Assembly: GCF_900104695.1 (NCBI RefSeq)
Contig: NZ_FNSW01000001.1
Span: 1,116,001-1,180,000 of the forward strand
DNA: 64,000 bases
Direction: 5' to 3'
Source: Paenibacillus sp. GP183
GTDB lineage: Bacteria; Bacillota; Bacilli; Paenibacillales; NBRC-103111
This document shows positions 16,630 through 24,272 of this stretch, one piece after another. A model generated the notes under the pieces. That model was not told the DNA's origin and did not search any database. It was given only the letters and a program-made list of their open reading frames with translations. Position 1 is the first letter of the stretch, and each line of letters opens with the position of its first letter. The position numbers and the translations under genes were made by a program.

Positions 16630-17082
16630 CTAATCTTGATCTTCTTGCTCATTATCTGCTTGTTCCTGTTTCGTGATTTTTCCTGTCGCAGCATCTACCT
16701 TAACTTCAGTGATTTTACCATTACTGTCTTGAATCTGTACATTGTATACAGCTGTGCCATTTTCATCTTCCAGTTGAACATCTTTTACGGTTCCTTGAAC
16801 TTGTGCCGTAGCAATGGTGATACTTTGCTCTTTTGTAATTTTGGCTTGCTTCTGCAGATCGACTTGACTTAAATCCGCAGCTTCTTTATTTTGGTCATCT
16901 GCTATCTGTTCTGCATCATCAACTGTCTCTTGGTCGTCTGCTGTTTTTATTGACGTGTTTACTGTAGAAGTTCCTGTAACTGCCGCGAATGACTGATTAT
17001 GTGGCATTACGATCAGGCCACCTCCAAATATCAAACTTGCTGCTACGGTGCCTACAACGATTTTCTTTCTAATCGATTTCAC
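16630..17082 (-). CDS. Secreted PepSY-domain protein
   Basis: 150 residues. Residues 1-34 form a signal peptide (KIVVGTVAASLIFGGGLIVM, cleavage near SFA). An acidic linker (KTADDQETVDDAEQIADDQN) follows. A PepSY domain lies at about 80-140: KITKEQSITIATAQVQGTVK, then EDENGTAVYNVQIQDSNGKI and VKVDAATGKITKQEQ. PepSY domains often occur as inhibitors or modulators of extracellular peptidases; the partner is unknown. It lies 131 bp upstream of the Lys/Thr-rich secreted protein gene, transcribed in the same direction. Confidence 0.82.
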   Translation of the reverse strand: MKSIRKKIVVGTVAASLIFGGGLIVMPHNQSFAAVTGTSTVNTSIKTADDQETVDDAEQIADDQNKEAADLSQVDLQKQAKITKEQSITIATAQVQGTVKDVQLEDENGTAVYNVQIQDSNGKITEVKVDAATGKITKQEQADNEQEDQD

Positions 17083-17275
17083 AGTCTCATTCCACCTTGT
17101 TTTCCAAATTTTATCTTACATTGTCTAGGGTAACCATAATTTCTGAAGATAAGCTTAATGGAAAATGAGATTTAAATGAGATTTAAATGAGTAATTTTTA
17201 AAATGTTGGCGGGTGCGGATGTATCCATAAACATAAAAGAGGACCTTTACGTTTTTAGGCATATCCTTTTTTTCG

Positions 17276-17515
17276 TCAGATCTTTCGAGGCAACTTATCA
17301 ATTATATATTGTTTAAGCATTATTAATTCATTATCTGTAAACTTTGGGTCTAATCCGAACTGATCCAGATTGATACATGTAGCATAAAGGAATTTAAATT
17401 TTTCTTCACTAATTAAAAAATTCACTAAATACGTTTTCTGATCAGACATTGTGAAATGAGCAGTTAATTTGAAATCAGCGTTAACAATGTTCTCTACCTT
17501 TAGTATTTCACGCAT
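17276..17515 (-). CDS. Hypothetical protein, 79 aa
   Basis: A small soluble protein, MREILKVENIVNADFKLTAH onward, ending KQYIIDKLPRKI, with no signal or membrane segment. A GAGG ribosome site lies 9 nt before the ATG. Alternating strands early on and a C-terminal helix suggest a compact fold. I do not recognise the family. It stands alone between intergenic repeats and the PepSY gene. Confidence 0.55.
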   Translation of the reverse strand: MREILKVENIVNADFKLTAHFTMSDQKTYLVNFLISEEKFKFLYATCINLDQFGLDPKFTDNELIMLKQYIIDKLPRKI

Positions 17516-17636
17516 CCCAATTACCTCACTTCTATCTTTGTCTATGTAGAAGGTTTAATTATAATTGTTAAAGCTTCAAAAAAATATTCTAGAACTAGTT
17601 TAAAAATCCTTCCTTTTAAAAAAATTTCAGTCAAAT

Positions 17637-17757
17637 GTACAAAAACATTTATTTTGTGATCATGTCAAAAAGAACTGCCGCGGCAGCTCCTTCATCATTT
17701 GTATAGAGTCCTTTATTGAGCTATCGTTCCTCGTTAGCTGAGCGAAGGGCCACCACG
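17637..17757 (+). repeat. Dispersed CCGTTAG repeat, long form
   Basis: A TGTACAAAAA..TTTTGTGA dyad, then hairpin GAACTGCCGCGGCAGCTCC, TTTATT spacer and GAGCTATCGTTCCTCGTTAGC, followed by GAAGGGCCACC. It matches the unit at 22392-22500 almost end to end and so defines an approximately 105-bp long form. Confidence 0.85.
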
Positions 17758-17902
17758 CGGCGACCCTCACATTTGACCACATTGCCTGTGCTGGTGTTTC
17801 ATAGACCTCTCGGGTAATGATCCCATTCTCCGTACCAAAACTGAAGATCGTCAATTATGAGACATAGACATATATTGGTACGGTTTTTGTTCGGCTATAC
17901 TA

Positions 17903-17935
17903 TTGACACTTATTTATCCTATTGTTAGGATAAAT
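17903..17935 (+). promoter_or_regulatory. Promoter with a MarR-type operator
   Basis: TTGACA (17903-17908), 17 nt, TAGGAT (17926-17931). A 10-bp perfect dyad ATTTATCCTA-ttgt-TAGGATAAAT (17912-17935) covers the spacer and -10. A third half-site, AGGATAAA, follows near 17950. The likely ligand is the MarR protein encoded at 18374. Confidence 0.65.
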
Positions 17936-17985
17936 ATATCCTTAATTGAGGATAAATAAATCAAGTTAAAAAGGAGAGTTTATTA

Positions 17986-18327
17986 ATGAGTATTTTATCG
18001 ATTGTTCTTCAAGTTATTCTAGGGATTGGATTCCTTATGTTTGGGTTTTCGAAATTTGGTTCAAAGCAAATGGTTGAGTGATTTAAACATTATGGATACC
18101 CTGGGTGGTTCAGAGTATTTACAGGGTTAGTTGAAGTCATTTCGGCGGTTTTAGTTATTTGGGGCATCTGGAATAAGGGTTTTGCTGCATGGGGAGGAGC
18201 CGTAATTGTAATAGTAATGTTAGGTGCGATAATGACTCACATTAAAATTAAAGATACAATAAAAGGAATGATGATGCCGATTATATTATTCGTTTTAGGA
18301 TTAGTTGTGACGTTGATTAACTTTTAA
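17986..18327 (+). pseudogene. DoxX family gene with an in-frame stop
   Basis: The frame starts after AAGGAGAG with MSILSIVLQVILGIGFLMFG, then reads FSKFGSKQMVE, a TGA stop, and FKHYGYPGWFRVFTGLVEVI to the end of the fourth helix. One base change (TGA for TGG, Trp in this family) breaks an otherwise intact 113-residue DoxX protein. It is the first gene after the MarR-type operator. The death may be recent or a sequencing error. Confidence 0.75.
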
Positions 18328-18373
18328 TTGCTTACATTGTTCATAATGACCTCGTGAGGTAGGAGTTGGTTGT

Positions 18374-18823
18374 ATGGGTGACAAACAGAATCAAATTCAG
18401 TTGGATTTAAGGTTATTCCGTATTTGGATAAAGGCCACCACGTCATTATTCAAAAATATTCAGAAGGATATTGAAGGCTATAATCTTAATTTTGAATACT
18501 TTATGATTCTTGAACTTCTGTACAGTAAAGGACCACATCCTGTTCAAAAAATCAGTGAAACACTTTCCATTCCTAGTGGAAGTATTACCTACGTGGTAAA
18601 TAAATTGGAGAAGTTAGGGTTAGTGGAAAGACAATCAAACCCAAGCGATGGAAGGGCATTTAATGTAGTGCTAACGGAAAAAGGAGAAGCACTATTCAAT
18701 GAAATTTTCCCTAAACATGTAGCTACGATTTCTCAAAATCTATCTTTAATTAGCAATGAAGAGAAAGAACTGCTCATTGAATTATTGAAGAAAATCGGTA
18801 TTGGAGCACAAAGTTTACAATAA
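18374..18823 (+). CDS. MarR family transcriptional regulator
   Basis: 149 residues with the winged-helix MarR fold. Dimerisation helices lie at both ends, the DNA-recognition helix is in VQKISETLSIPSGSITYVVN, and the wing is VERQSNPSDGRAFNVVLTEK, which contains the conserved Asp-Gly-Arg. There is no Cys for redox sensing in the visible sequence, so a ligand is more likely than a thiol switch. It sits inside a decayed cluster of DoxX, DoxX-like, nitroreductase and LLM oxidoreductase genes, a common setting for MarR/DUF24 regulators of quinone or electrophile detoxification. The operator at 17912-17935 is its probable site. Confidence 0.9.
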   Translation: MGDKQNQIQLDLRLFRIWIKATTSLFKNIQKDIEGYNLNFEYFMILELLYSKGPHPVQKISETLSIPSGSITYVVNKLEKLGLVERQSNPSDGRAFNVVLTEKGEALFNEIFPKHVATISQNLSLISNEEKELLIELLKKIGIGAQSLQ

Positions 18824-18863
18824 TTCAGTTGAAAATAAAAAGCCATGTAAAGGAGAAATACAA

Positions 18864-19260
18864 ATGGAAGCAACGATCATTCAGTCTCAGGACCAAGCAA
18901 AGGGAACATTTGATGGCGGTAAACTCACAGAACAAAAGCCGATTGGCTTTTCTGGAGAAGGATCCTGTGATGAAATTGACAGGAAATGCAATGCAAGTAC
19001 AAACATTTAATGATCTTGGTTATCCATTGGGATTAATGCATTTCGTTGGTATCTGTGAAGTATTGGGGGCAGTTGGTCTTTTAGTAGGGTATTGGAAACC
19101 TAAAATGAGGTTACTTGCTTGTGGGGGACTTGTACTTTTGATGGCTAGTGCCGTTGCGTCACATTTAAAAGCCGATCAAGGCATTGGAGTAGCTATGCCT
19201 GCTCTAGTCTTCCTTGTTTTGAGTTTGTTCGTTTTTGTTGGACAACGAAAAGCTAAATAA
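18864..19260 (+). pseudogene. DoxX-like gene with an N-terminal frameshift
   Basis: AAAGGAG precedes ATG 18864, which opens MEATIIQSQDQAKG, but this frame ends at 19010. The DoxX-like body MKLTGNAMQVQTFNDLGYPL, then MHFVGICEVLGAVGLLVGYW and two more helices to VGQRKAK, lies in a different frame open to 19260. The first membrane helix expected before MKLTGN is scrambled in all frames, so the gene is probably inactive. Confidence 0.65.
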
Positions 19261-19311
19261 AAAGTAAGGACGATCTTTAAACTTGGGCCTATTTGTTATG
19301 GAGGCAAGACC

Positions 19312-19362
19312 ATGAGTGAACTCGAATCGATTATCAAAGAAAGAAGGTCAGCAATTTGTTGA
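19312..19362 (+). pseudogene. Nitroreductase 5' remnant
   Basis: MSELESIIKERRSAIC followed by TGA. The ERRSA segment is the conserved FMN-binding start of nitroreductases. Only 16 codons remain before the LLM gene, so a deletion has removed the rest. The assignment rests on this short motif. Confidence 0.4.
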
Positions 19363-19394
19363 GGGAGTATCTATCTAGAAGGGAGCGAATCATT

Positions 19395-20459
19395 ATGTCC
19401 GATCTTACGACTTCTTCAATCGAAATAGGACTAAGCACATTCCTCGAGGCTGCTCCGAGAGCCGGCGGCGTCACGCACGCCGAACGGCTCCGACAAGCGG
19501 TAGAGGAGATTAATCTGGCCGAGCAAGTCGGTCTGGACGTCTATGCGATCGGCGAACATCATCGCGCGGATTTCGCGAGCTCGGCGCCAGCCGTTATTCT
19601 GGCCGCTGCCGCTTCCACGACCAAACGAATCCGGCTCTCGAGCGCCGTGACCGTGTTGTCTTCGGACGATCCGGTTCGCGTGTACCAAGCTTTCTCCACC
19701 TTGGACGGCCTGTCCAACGGACGGGCGGAAATTATGGCGGGCCGCGGCTCGTTTATCGAATCTTTCCCGTTGTTCGGATACGACTTGAACCACTACGACG
19801 AACTATTCGAGGAGAAGCTGGAGCTTCTGCTCGCGATCCGCGAATCGGAGAAAGTAAGCTGGCGCGGCGGCCATCGCCCCGCCATCGACAACCTGGGCGT
19901 CTATCCGCGATCCGTAAAGGAGCCGTTGCCCGTATGGATCGGAACCGGCGGCAATCCGGAGTCCGCGATTCGCGCCGGCATGCTAGGGTTGCCGGTCGTC
20001 TTTGCGATCATTGGCGGCATGCCGGAGAGGTTCGCTCCTCTAGTCAACCTCTATAAGGAAGCGGCCGCGAAGGCCGGACACGACGTAAGCAAGCTGCAGA
20101 TCGCGACGCATTCGCACGGCTTCATATCGGATACGACCGAGAAGGCCGCCGACTTGTTCTACCCGTCGACGGCAGCCCAGTCGAACACCATTGGGCGCGA
20201 GCGCGGCTGGCCGCCATACACCCGCGACTCGTTCGACGCCGCCCGCAGCCTTCGCGGAGCGCTCTACGTCGGCGATCCTGAGTATGTCGCGGAGAAGATC
20301 GTGCTGCTGCGCAAGAACCTGGGCCTAACGCGCTTCCTCCTGCACGTGGACGTCAGCACGATGCCGCACCACGAATTGCTGCGCACCATCGAGCTGCTCG
20401 GCACGAAGGTCGCGCCGATCGTCCACAAGGAGCTTGCTCGCAGGGCCGCGCAGGGGTGA
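19395..20459 (+). CDS. LLM-class flavin-dependent oxidoreductase
   Basis: 354 residues from ATG 19395, chosen because GGGAG lies 9 nt upstream. It has the bacterial luciferase-like TIM-barrel pattern: IGLSTFLEAAPRAGG, then EQVGLDVYAIGEHHRADFAS, RIRLSSAVTVLSSDDPVRVY, DGLSNGRAEIMAGRGSFIES and the C-terminal GTGGNPESAIRAGMLGLPVV. Such enzymes use FMNH2 and oxygen; the substrate is unknown. It is markedly GC-rich against the AT-rich MarR/DoxX genes before it, so it was probably acquired separately. A strong terminator ends the unit. Confidence 0.9.
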   Translation: MSDLTTSSIEIGLSTFLEAAPRAGGVTHAERLRQAVEEINLAEQVGLDVYAIGEHHRADFASSAPAVILAAAASTTKRIRLSSAVTVLSSDDPVRVYQAFSTLDGLSNGRAEIMAGRGSFIESFPLFGYDLNHYDELFEEKLELLLAIRESEKVSWRGGHRPAIDNLGVYPRSVKEPLPVWIGTGGNPESAIRAGMLGLPVVFAIIGGMPERFAPLVNLYKEAAAKAGHDVSKLQIATHSHGFISDTTEKAADLFYPSTAAQSNTIGRERGWPPYTRDSFDAARSLRGALYVGDPEYVAEKIVLLRKNLGLTRFLLHVDVSTMPHHELLRTIELLGTKVAPIVHKELARRAAQG

Positions 20460-20546
20460 GCTTGGCTGTGGATGCCGATTTTTATCGGCATTCACGAGGC
20501 GTTCGCAGCGCGTGGGAGCCGGCAATGCCGGCAATCACACAGCAAT

Positions 20547-20590
20547 GGGTCCGAACCAAGGTGCAAAACCCTGGCTCGGACCCTTTTTTT
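20547..20590 (+). terminator. Rho-independent terminator of the LLM gene
   Basis: GGGTCCGA (20547-20554) pairs with TCGGACCC (20576-20583), with further pairing CCAGG/CCTGG-like inside, followed by seven T. Confidence 0.9.
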
Positions 20591-20600
20591 ACCCCAACCG

Positions 20601-21142
20601 TCACTTCTTCTTAGCCGTGGAGAACTGGATCGGCGTCCCGCTGATCGTATTGCGCAGAACATCCTTGAAGACGAATGCGGCTACGTTGTTGTAATTGCTG
20701 AAGAAGACGGACAGATCGTCGTTGAAGAACTGCACGACCCGGACTTTGAATACGGGATAAACGAACGTGTTGCCGAACAACGCACGGGTCGCGACGAATT
20801 GGAACTACGGATTGGTGTGGAAAACGATGCAATAGAGTGCGGCGATCTGTTGGGGAGACAGCGAGCCCGTGATCGGATTGACGAACGTTCCTTCGCTCGT
20901 TCTCACTTTGACATGCACCTTGATGTTGCCGAATGTCTTGGTCGACACCAGCAGCGTCGCTAGTGCTTTGGCTCTAAGCGCCCCTTTGACTCGGAGCGTG
21001 ACTTTGAAGGTGCCGCCGGGCAACTCGACCAAGGGATCGACCCGAGCGTTCGGATCCGTGCCGCCGGAGAACTTGATCTTTTTGAAGTAAGTCACTCGGG
21101 CGGAGACAGTTTAACGCGAACCTTCTTGCCGAATGCGGCCAT
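20601..21142 (-). pseudogene. Degraded hypothetical gene (frameshift plus stop)
   Basis: GAGAGGGGAAACACT precedes ATG 21142, which opens MAAFGKKVRVKLSPPE and then hits TGA. One base away, the frame continues VTYFKKIKFSGGTDPNARVD through GGTFKVTLRVKGALRAKALA to an in-frame TAG at 20805-20807. After that it reads FQFVATRALFGNTFVYPVFK to the true end at 20601. The restored protein would be about 180 residues with a beta-rich repeat-like pattern. Two lesions make it dead. Family not recognised; base composition is GC-rich like the LLM gene. Confidence 0.6.
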
Positions 21143-21685
21143 AGTGTTTCCCCTCTCGGATTCGGACTTCATTCTATAGAAGCTAATTTCTCCAATGAAT
21201 ATCATCCTATTTTCCAAGAGACAAGCTTGCCGCCTACACGCCTACTAAAATGGCCCTTATTTGGGATCAGCTGTCACACCTGCAGAGAAGGCGACCGAAG
21301 AGGACTCCTCCGGATACGGCAGCGCCACGAGCCCCCGCAGGCCGAGTTAATGCCGAAAAATTCGGCATTAACGCGTCAAACACACTCCCATCCTCACCCC
21401 ATACTCGAAAATCAAGCTCTCGCGTCGCACTAATTGGCGCTATCTAATTAGCCTGCTGCCCCTACTGATATTCCAAGTAAAAATGCCTTCGACGTCCTCT
21501 GGGCGTTGAAGAAGATTTACGGAGGTATCAGATAGGTAAAAAAAAGTTTTTACCAAAGTTTCTTAAAACTAACTGCCCGTTTAGCGTAGCGATAAACACC
21601 GAGACATATTTATAAAATCAGGCATTTTTATGCACATGTCCGAAAAAAGAAGGAAGGATCTTGCCGTAGCAAGTTCCTTCCTTCT
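21143..21685. other. Intergenic stretch with a hairpin and a repeat fragment
   Basis: No convincing gene. A perfect hairpin GTTAATGCCGAA (21346-21357) / TTCGGCATTAAC (21361-21372) and a CCGTTAG-family fragment AACTGCCCGTTTAGCGTAGCG (21571-21591) are the only structures noted. Confidence 0.5.
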
Positions 21686-21964
21686 TTAATCCATCTCGAT
21701 TTCAATTTCATACCATACACTTGTAATATCGTCCATTAGGATCCACACGAATCCTTCACTATGACTTATTTTTAAACTACGCATTGACTGGTCAATCTTT
21801 GTGATAATACCCGTTATTTCTTGGTCTTTGATGTTATTGAAATAGCTTATTGTGAGGAATCTTTGATCTCGCAGTGATTCAGCTATTACTTTTGCGTTTT
21901 TTCTGCCTCTCGGAAAGTTGTTTTCTTGCTCTTTATCAAATTTCCACCCTCCAATGGTGTTCAT
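21686..21964 (-). CDS. YolD-like small protein
   Basis: 92 residues. An extended basic N-terminal part (GGWKFDKEQENNFPRGRKNA) leads to a compact beta domain: LTISYFNNIKDQEITGIITK, then IDQSMRSLKISHSEGFVWIL and a final DDITSVWYEIE. This resembles YolD-like proteins, often found beside UV-damage-repair polymerases, but no such polymerase is here. The assignment is by pattern only. Confidence 0.5.
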   Translation of the reverse strand: MNTIGGWKFDKEQENNFPRGRKNAKVIAESLRDQRFLTISYFNNIKDQEITGIITKIDQSMRSLKISHSEGFVWILMDDITSVWYEIEIEMD

Positions 21965-22073
21965 TATAACTAGAGGGGGGGGTTATTTTGTCAACCCAAT
22001 TTCCTAAATAGCTGTTACCTCTTCATATAATATAGGTTTTTGTACATATGTCCCCCCGTGACAAACATACAAG

Positions 22074-22100
22074 CACGGTTATCTGGGTGGACATAATATA
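22074..22100 (+). promoter_or_regulatory. Possible sigma-K promoter of the coat-protein gene
   Basis: CATAATATA (22092-22100) fits the sigma-K -10 consensus CATANNNTA, with AC (22075-22076) about 15 nt upstream and the coat gene ATG 39 nt downstream. Confidence 0.35.
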
Positions 22101-22138
22101 ACGTTAGGTTGAAGTACACAAGAGAGAGGTGAATACCG

Positions 22139-22345
22139 ATGTCTTACCCTAAATGCCCTACTAGTCAGGTTGTAGATCCCCCCAAAGTCGTTTATAGAGA
22201 TTTTTATCATCCACAAATAGTTCAAATTATCCATCCGATTGAAATCATTAACCGCCATCATTGTGTTCCTGTTCCTGAGCATATCTATACGTGCACCGTT
22301 AGAGATGAATTTTGTCCAACTCCACTAACTGCTTGGATAAGGTGA
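22139..22345 (+). CDS. CotD-like inner spore coat protein
   Basis: 68 residues rich in Pro, His, Tyr, Val and Ile: CPTSQVVDPPKVVYRDFYHP, then QIVQIIHPIEIINRHHCVPV and PEHIYTCTVRDEFCPTP. The HP..V..IHP..IINRHHCVP pattern is that of the CotD family of spore coat proteins. Four cysteines could cross-link. A GAGAGGTG ribosome site lies 8 nt before the ATG, and a sigma-K-like promoter precedes it, fitting late mother-cell expression. Confidence 0.7.
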   Translation: MSYPKCPTSQVVDPPKVVYRDFYHPQIVQIIHPIEIINRHHCVPVPEHIYTCTVRDEFCPTPLTAWIR

Positions 22346-22391
22346 TTGTACCCTTCCAATCTATTTAATTCTTAAGCTAATTAAATGGTGC

Positions 22392-22500
22392 GGACATGTT
22401 CACAAATACCATCATTTTGTGAAGAAGCAGAAGGAGCTGCCACGGCAGCTCCTTCATCGTTTGAATAGAGTCCTTTATTGAGCTATCGTACTCCGTTAGC
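22392..22500 (+). repeat. CCGTTAG repeat, long form, target of IS110 element 2
   Basis: GGACATGTTCACAAA..TTTTGTGA dyad, hairpin GGAGCTGCCACGGCAGCTCC, TTTATT, and GAGCTATCGTACTCCGTTAGC ending exactly at the IS junction. The continuation GTTTAGCGAAAG is found at 24271. Confidence 0.88.
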
Positions 22501-22615
22501 ATTCCTGTAGAGCGTAAATTTTGAGCTTTGCAAAAAAACGAGCGCCTCGGTACGATGGGAGTAGGTAACGGGTCAAAGCCCTTTTAAATCCCATCATCCA
22601 GGAGGACGCTCTACT

Positions 22616-23887
22616 ATGAAGTTTAAATCGCAAGCCAGACAAAATCAACTCATTGAAAAGATTACCTCTTCGCATCTCGTTGTCGGGATCGACATCGCTC
22701 AGCAGACACATGTTGCACGCGCTGTAAACTTTCGCGGCATCATCATTGGAGAAGCGTTGTCGTTTACGAATGACGAAGATGGATTTAACAGCCTACTTCA
22801 ATGGATCCAGAAGCTGCAAACAGCTCATCAATTAAGTGCGACCGTCGTCGGCATGGAACCTACGGGACACTATTGGCTTAACGTGTCTCGATGGTTGGCT
22901 GCACGCCAATTTGAAGTCGTTTTGGTGAATCCGCATCTTGTGAAAAAGAACAAAGAGAACCGAGATAATACGCCCTCAAAGAGCGACAAAAAGGATGCCC
23001 TTGTCATCGCCGACATGGTGAAGAACGGGTACTACTCGTTTAGACGCAACACCCCTGAAGCGTTCGAGGATCTCCGTGTTCTTCTTTCGAACCGGGACTC
23101 TGTGGTGAAACGTCTCGTCAGTGCAAAAAACCAAATCCACCGTTGGGTGGACATTGTTTTCCCGGAATTGCGGCAGGTATTCAAGCACATCACGTGTATC
23201 GGTGCCTTGGTCACGCTACGCCTCTTCCCTACACCGGCAGAATTAAGCCAACTACAACCGCAAGACGTGATTAAAGGGTGGAAATCAATCATGAAGCGGC
23301 ACAGTGGATCACGAAAAGCCCAGGAACTCGTTACACTGGCCAGCCGCTCTGTCGGATCTCGCCAAGCTACGCATGCATACCAACTGCATTTGAAGCAACT
23401 GCTTGCAGAGTATGATCTGGCCTGCGAGCAGCTGCAGGTCGTAGAGCAGGAGATCGTCGCTGTGTTAGAACGCATCCCCTTTGCAAAATCCATGCTTGCG
23501 ATCAAAGGAATTAGTGCAATTTCACTGGCCAGTATTCTGGGTGAGGCTGGGGATTTAAGCGGATTTGTTCACGGGAATGCTTTGCTGCGCCATGCCGGCC
23601 TAAATCTTGCTGAATCAAGCTCCGGTAAATGGACCGGACAGATGATCATTAGTAAACGCGGTCGCTCCCGGCTCCGCCGCTTCCTCTACATAGCGACCAT
23701 GTGTTTAGTGATGAACAATCCAGAGTTTCAAGCGATGCATAAATACAATGTGAACGTGAAGAAGATGAAGAAAATGAAGTCCATTATGAAGCTCTGCGGT
23801 AAATTGGCTCGCATCTTGGTGGGGATGGCTCGCAGTGGTCAAGCCTACACACCTATGAAAACATTGCCACTTGAGCAAGCAGCTTAA
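22616..23887 (+). CDS. IS110-family transposase
   Basis: 423 residues, intact. The DEDD domain shows VVGIDIAQQTHVARAVNFRG, VVGMEPTGHYWLNVSRW and PSKSDKKDALVIADMVKNGY. A helical linker spans about 210-290. The C-terminal domain has AIKGISAISLASILGEAGDL and RHAGLNLAESSSGKWTGQ, with the candidate nucleophile Ser in the SSSGK segment. An AGGAGG site lies 9 nt before the ATG. It differs by roughly a dozen residues from the copy at 58674, so both are probably active or recently so. Confidence 0.95.
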   Translation: MKFKSQARQNQLIEKITSSHLVVGIDIAQQTHVARAVNFRGIIIGEALSFTNDEDGFNSLLQWIQKLQTAHQLSATVVGMEPTGHYWLNVSRWLAARQFEVVLVNPHLVKKNKENRDNTPSKSDKKDALVIADMVKNGYYSFRRNTPEAFEDLRVLLSNRDSVVKRLVSAKNQIHRWVDIVFPELRQVFKHITCIGALVTLRLFPTPAELSQLQPQDVIKGWKSIMKRHSGSRKAQELVTLASRSVGSRQATHAYQLHLKQLLAEYDLACEQLQVVEQEIVAVLERIPFAKSMLAIKGISAISLASILGEAGDLSGFVHGNALLRHAGLNLAESSSGKWTGQMIISKRGRSRLRRFLYIATMCLVMNNPEFQAMHKYNVNVKKMKKMKSIMKLCGKLARILVGMARSGQAYTPMKTLPLEQAA

Positions 23888-23918
23888 ACCTCAATACCGT
23901 TTTGTAAGACGTAGATTG

Positions 23919-24235
23919 GCTTATTCGCAGGATTTCAAAGAAAGCACGGAGTACCGGATACATTAAACCAAAGGACACTGACCCGTACCGTTAGCAAAAC
24001 CGGCCTCCACCCCTTGGATAGGTGTAACGAAGGAATGAGAGGGCTATGACCCGTTGAGACATGGGAGTGAAAACCTCCGAGGGTGGCGTGGAGAATGCGT
24101 GCAGTATATGGAAACAACTGGAGATATTACTCCTCTCCTCTATTCCCGCATGCCTTCATTGTTGCCCAAGTATAGTACGGTCACCCCCACTTATCCTAAA
24201 CTCCTAATCAAAGGGGCGAAATCCTGCGAATAAGC
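23919..24235 (+). ncRNA. Putative bridge/seek RNA region of IS110 element 2
   Basis: It is bounded by an 18-bp perfect inverted repeat, GCTTATTCGCAGGATTTC (23919-23936) and its complement (24218-24235). Inside, CCGTTAGC (23988-23995) is identical to the 8 nt of left flank next to the element (22493-22500). ATTAAAC (23962-23968) can pair with right flank GTTTAGC (24271-24277) at 6 of 7 positions, one a G-U. The two segments occupy the same alignment columns as their counterparts in element 1, although the sequences differ. The RNA's existence is inferred from known IS110 biology. Confidence 0.75.
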
Positions 24236-24272
24236 GAGCAAACGTGAGAAAACTGAATCGTACCGAGGGAGT

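Larger units (their letters stand above)
22501..24270 (+). mobile_element. IS110-family element 2, complete (1770 bp)
   Basis: It runs from ATTCCTGTAGAGCG (22501) to TACCGAGGGA (24270). The boundaries are identical to the copy at 58559-60328, which has the same length of 1770 bp, so both ends are well fixed. It holds one transposase gene and about 380 bp of 3' noncoding DNA. It is inserted in a CCGTTAG repeat directly beside the stop codon of a DUF4304 gene. Confidence 0.93.

Noticed and set aside
17660-17854. 64-codon minus-strand frame
   Set aside because: Runs through a dispersed repeat; its sequence is the translated repeat.
20472-20963. 163-codon plus-strand frame
   Set aside because: Antisense to the degraded gene at 20601-21142 and crosses a strong terminator; composition is not protein-like.
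23935-24117. Conserved minus-strand frame in the IS110 3' segment (also at 43472 and 59993)
   Set aside because: It recurs only because the noncoding segment is repeated; there is no ribosome site, and it overlaps the guide-RNA region.
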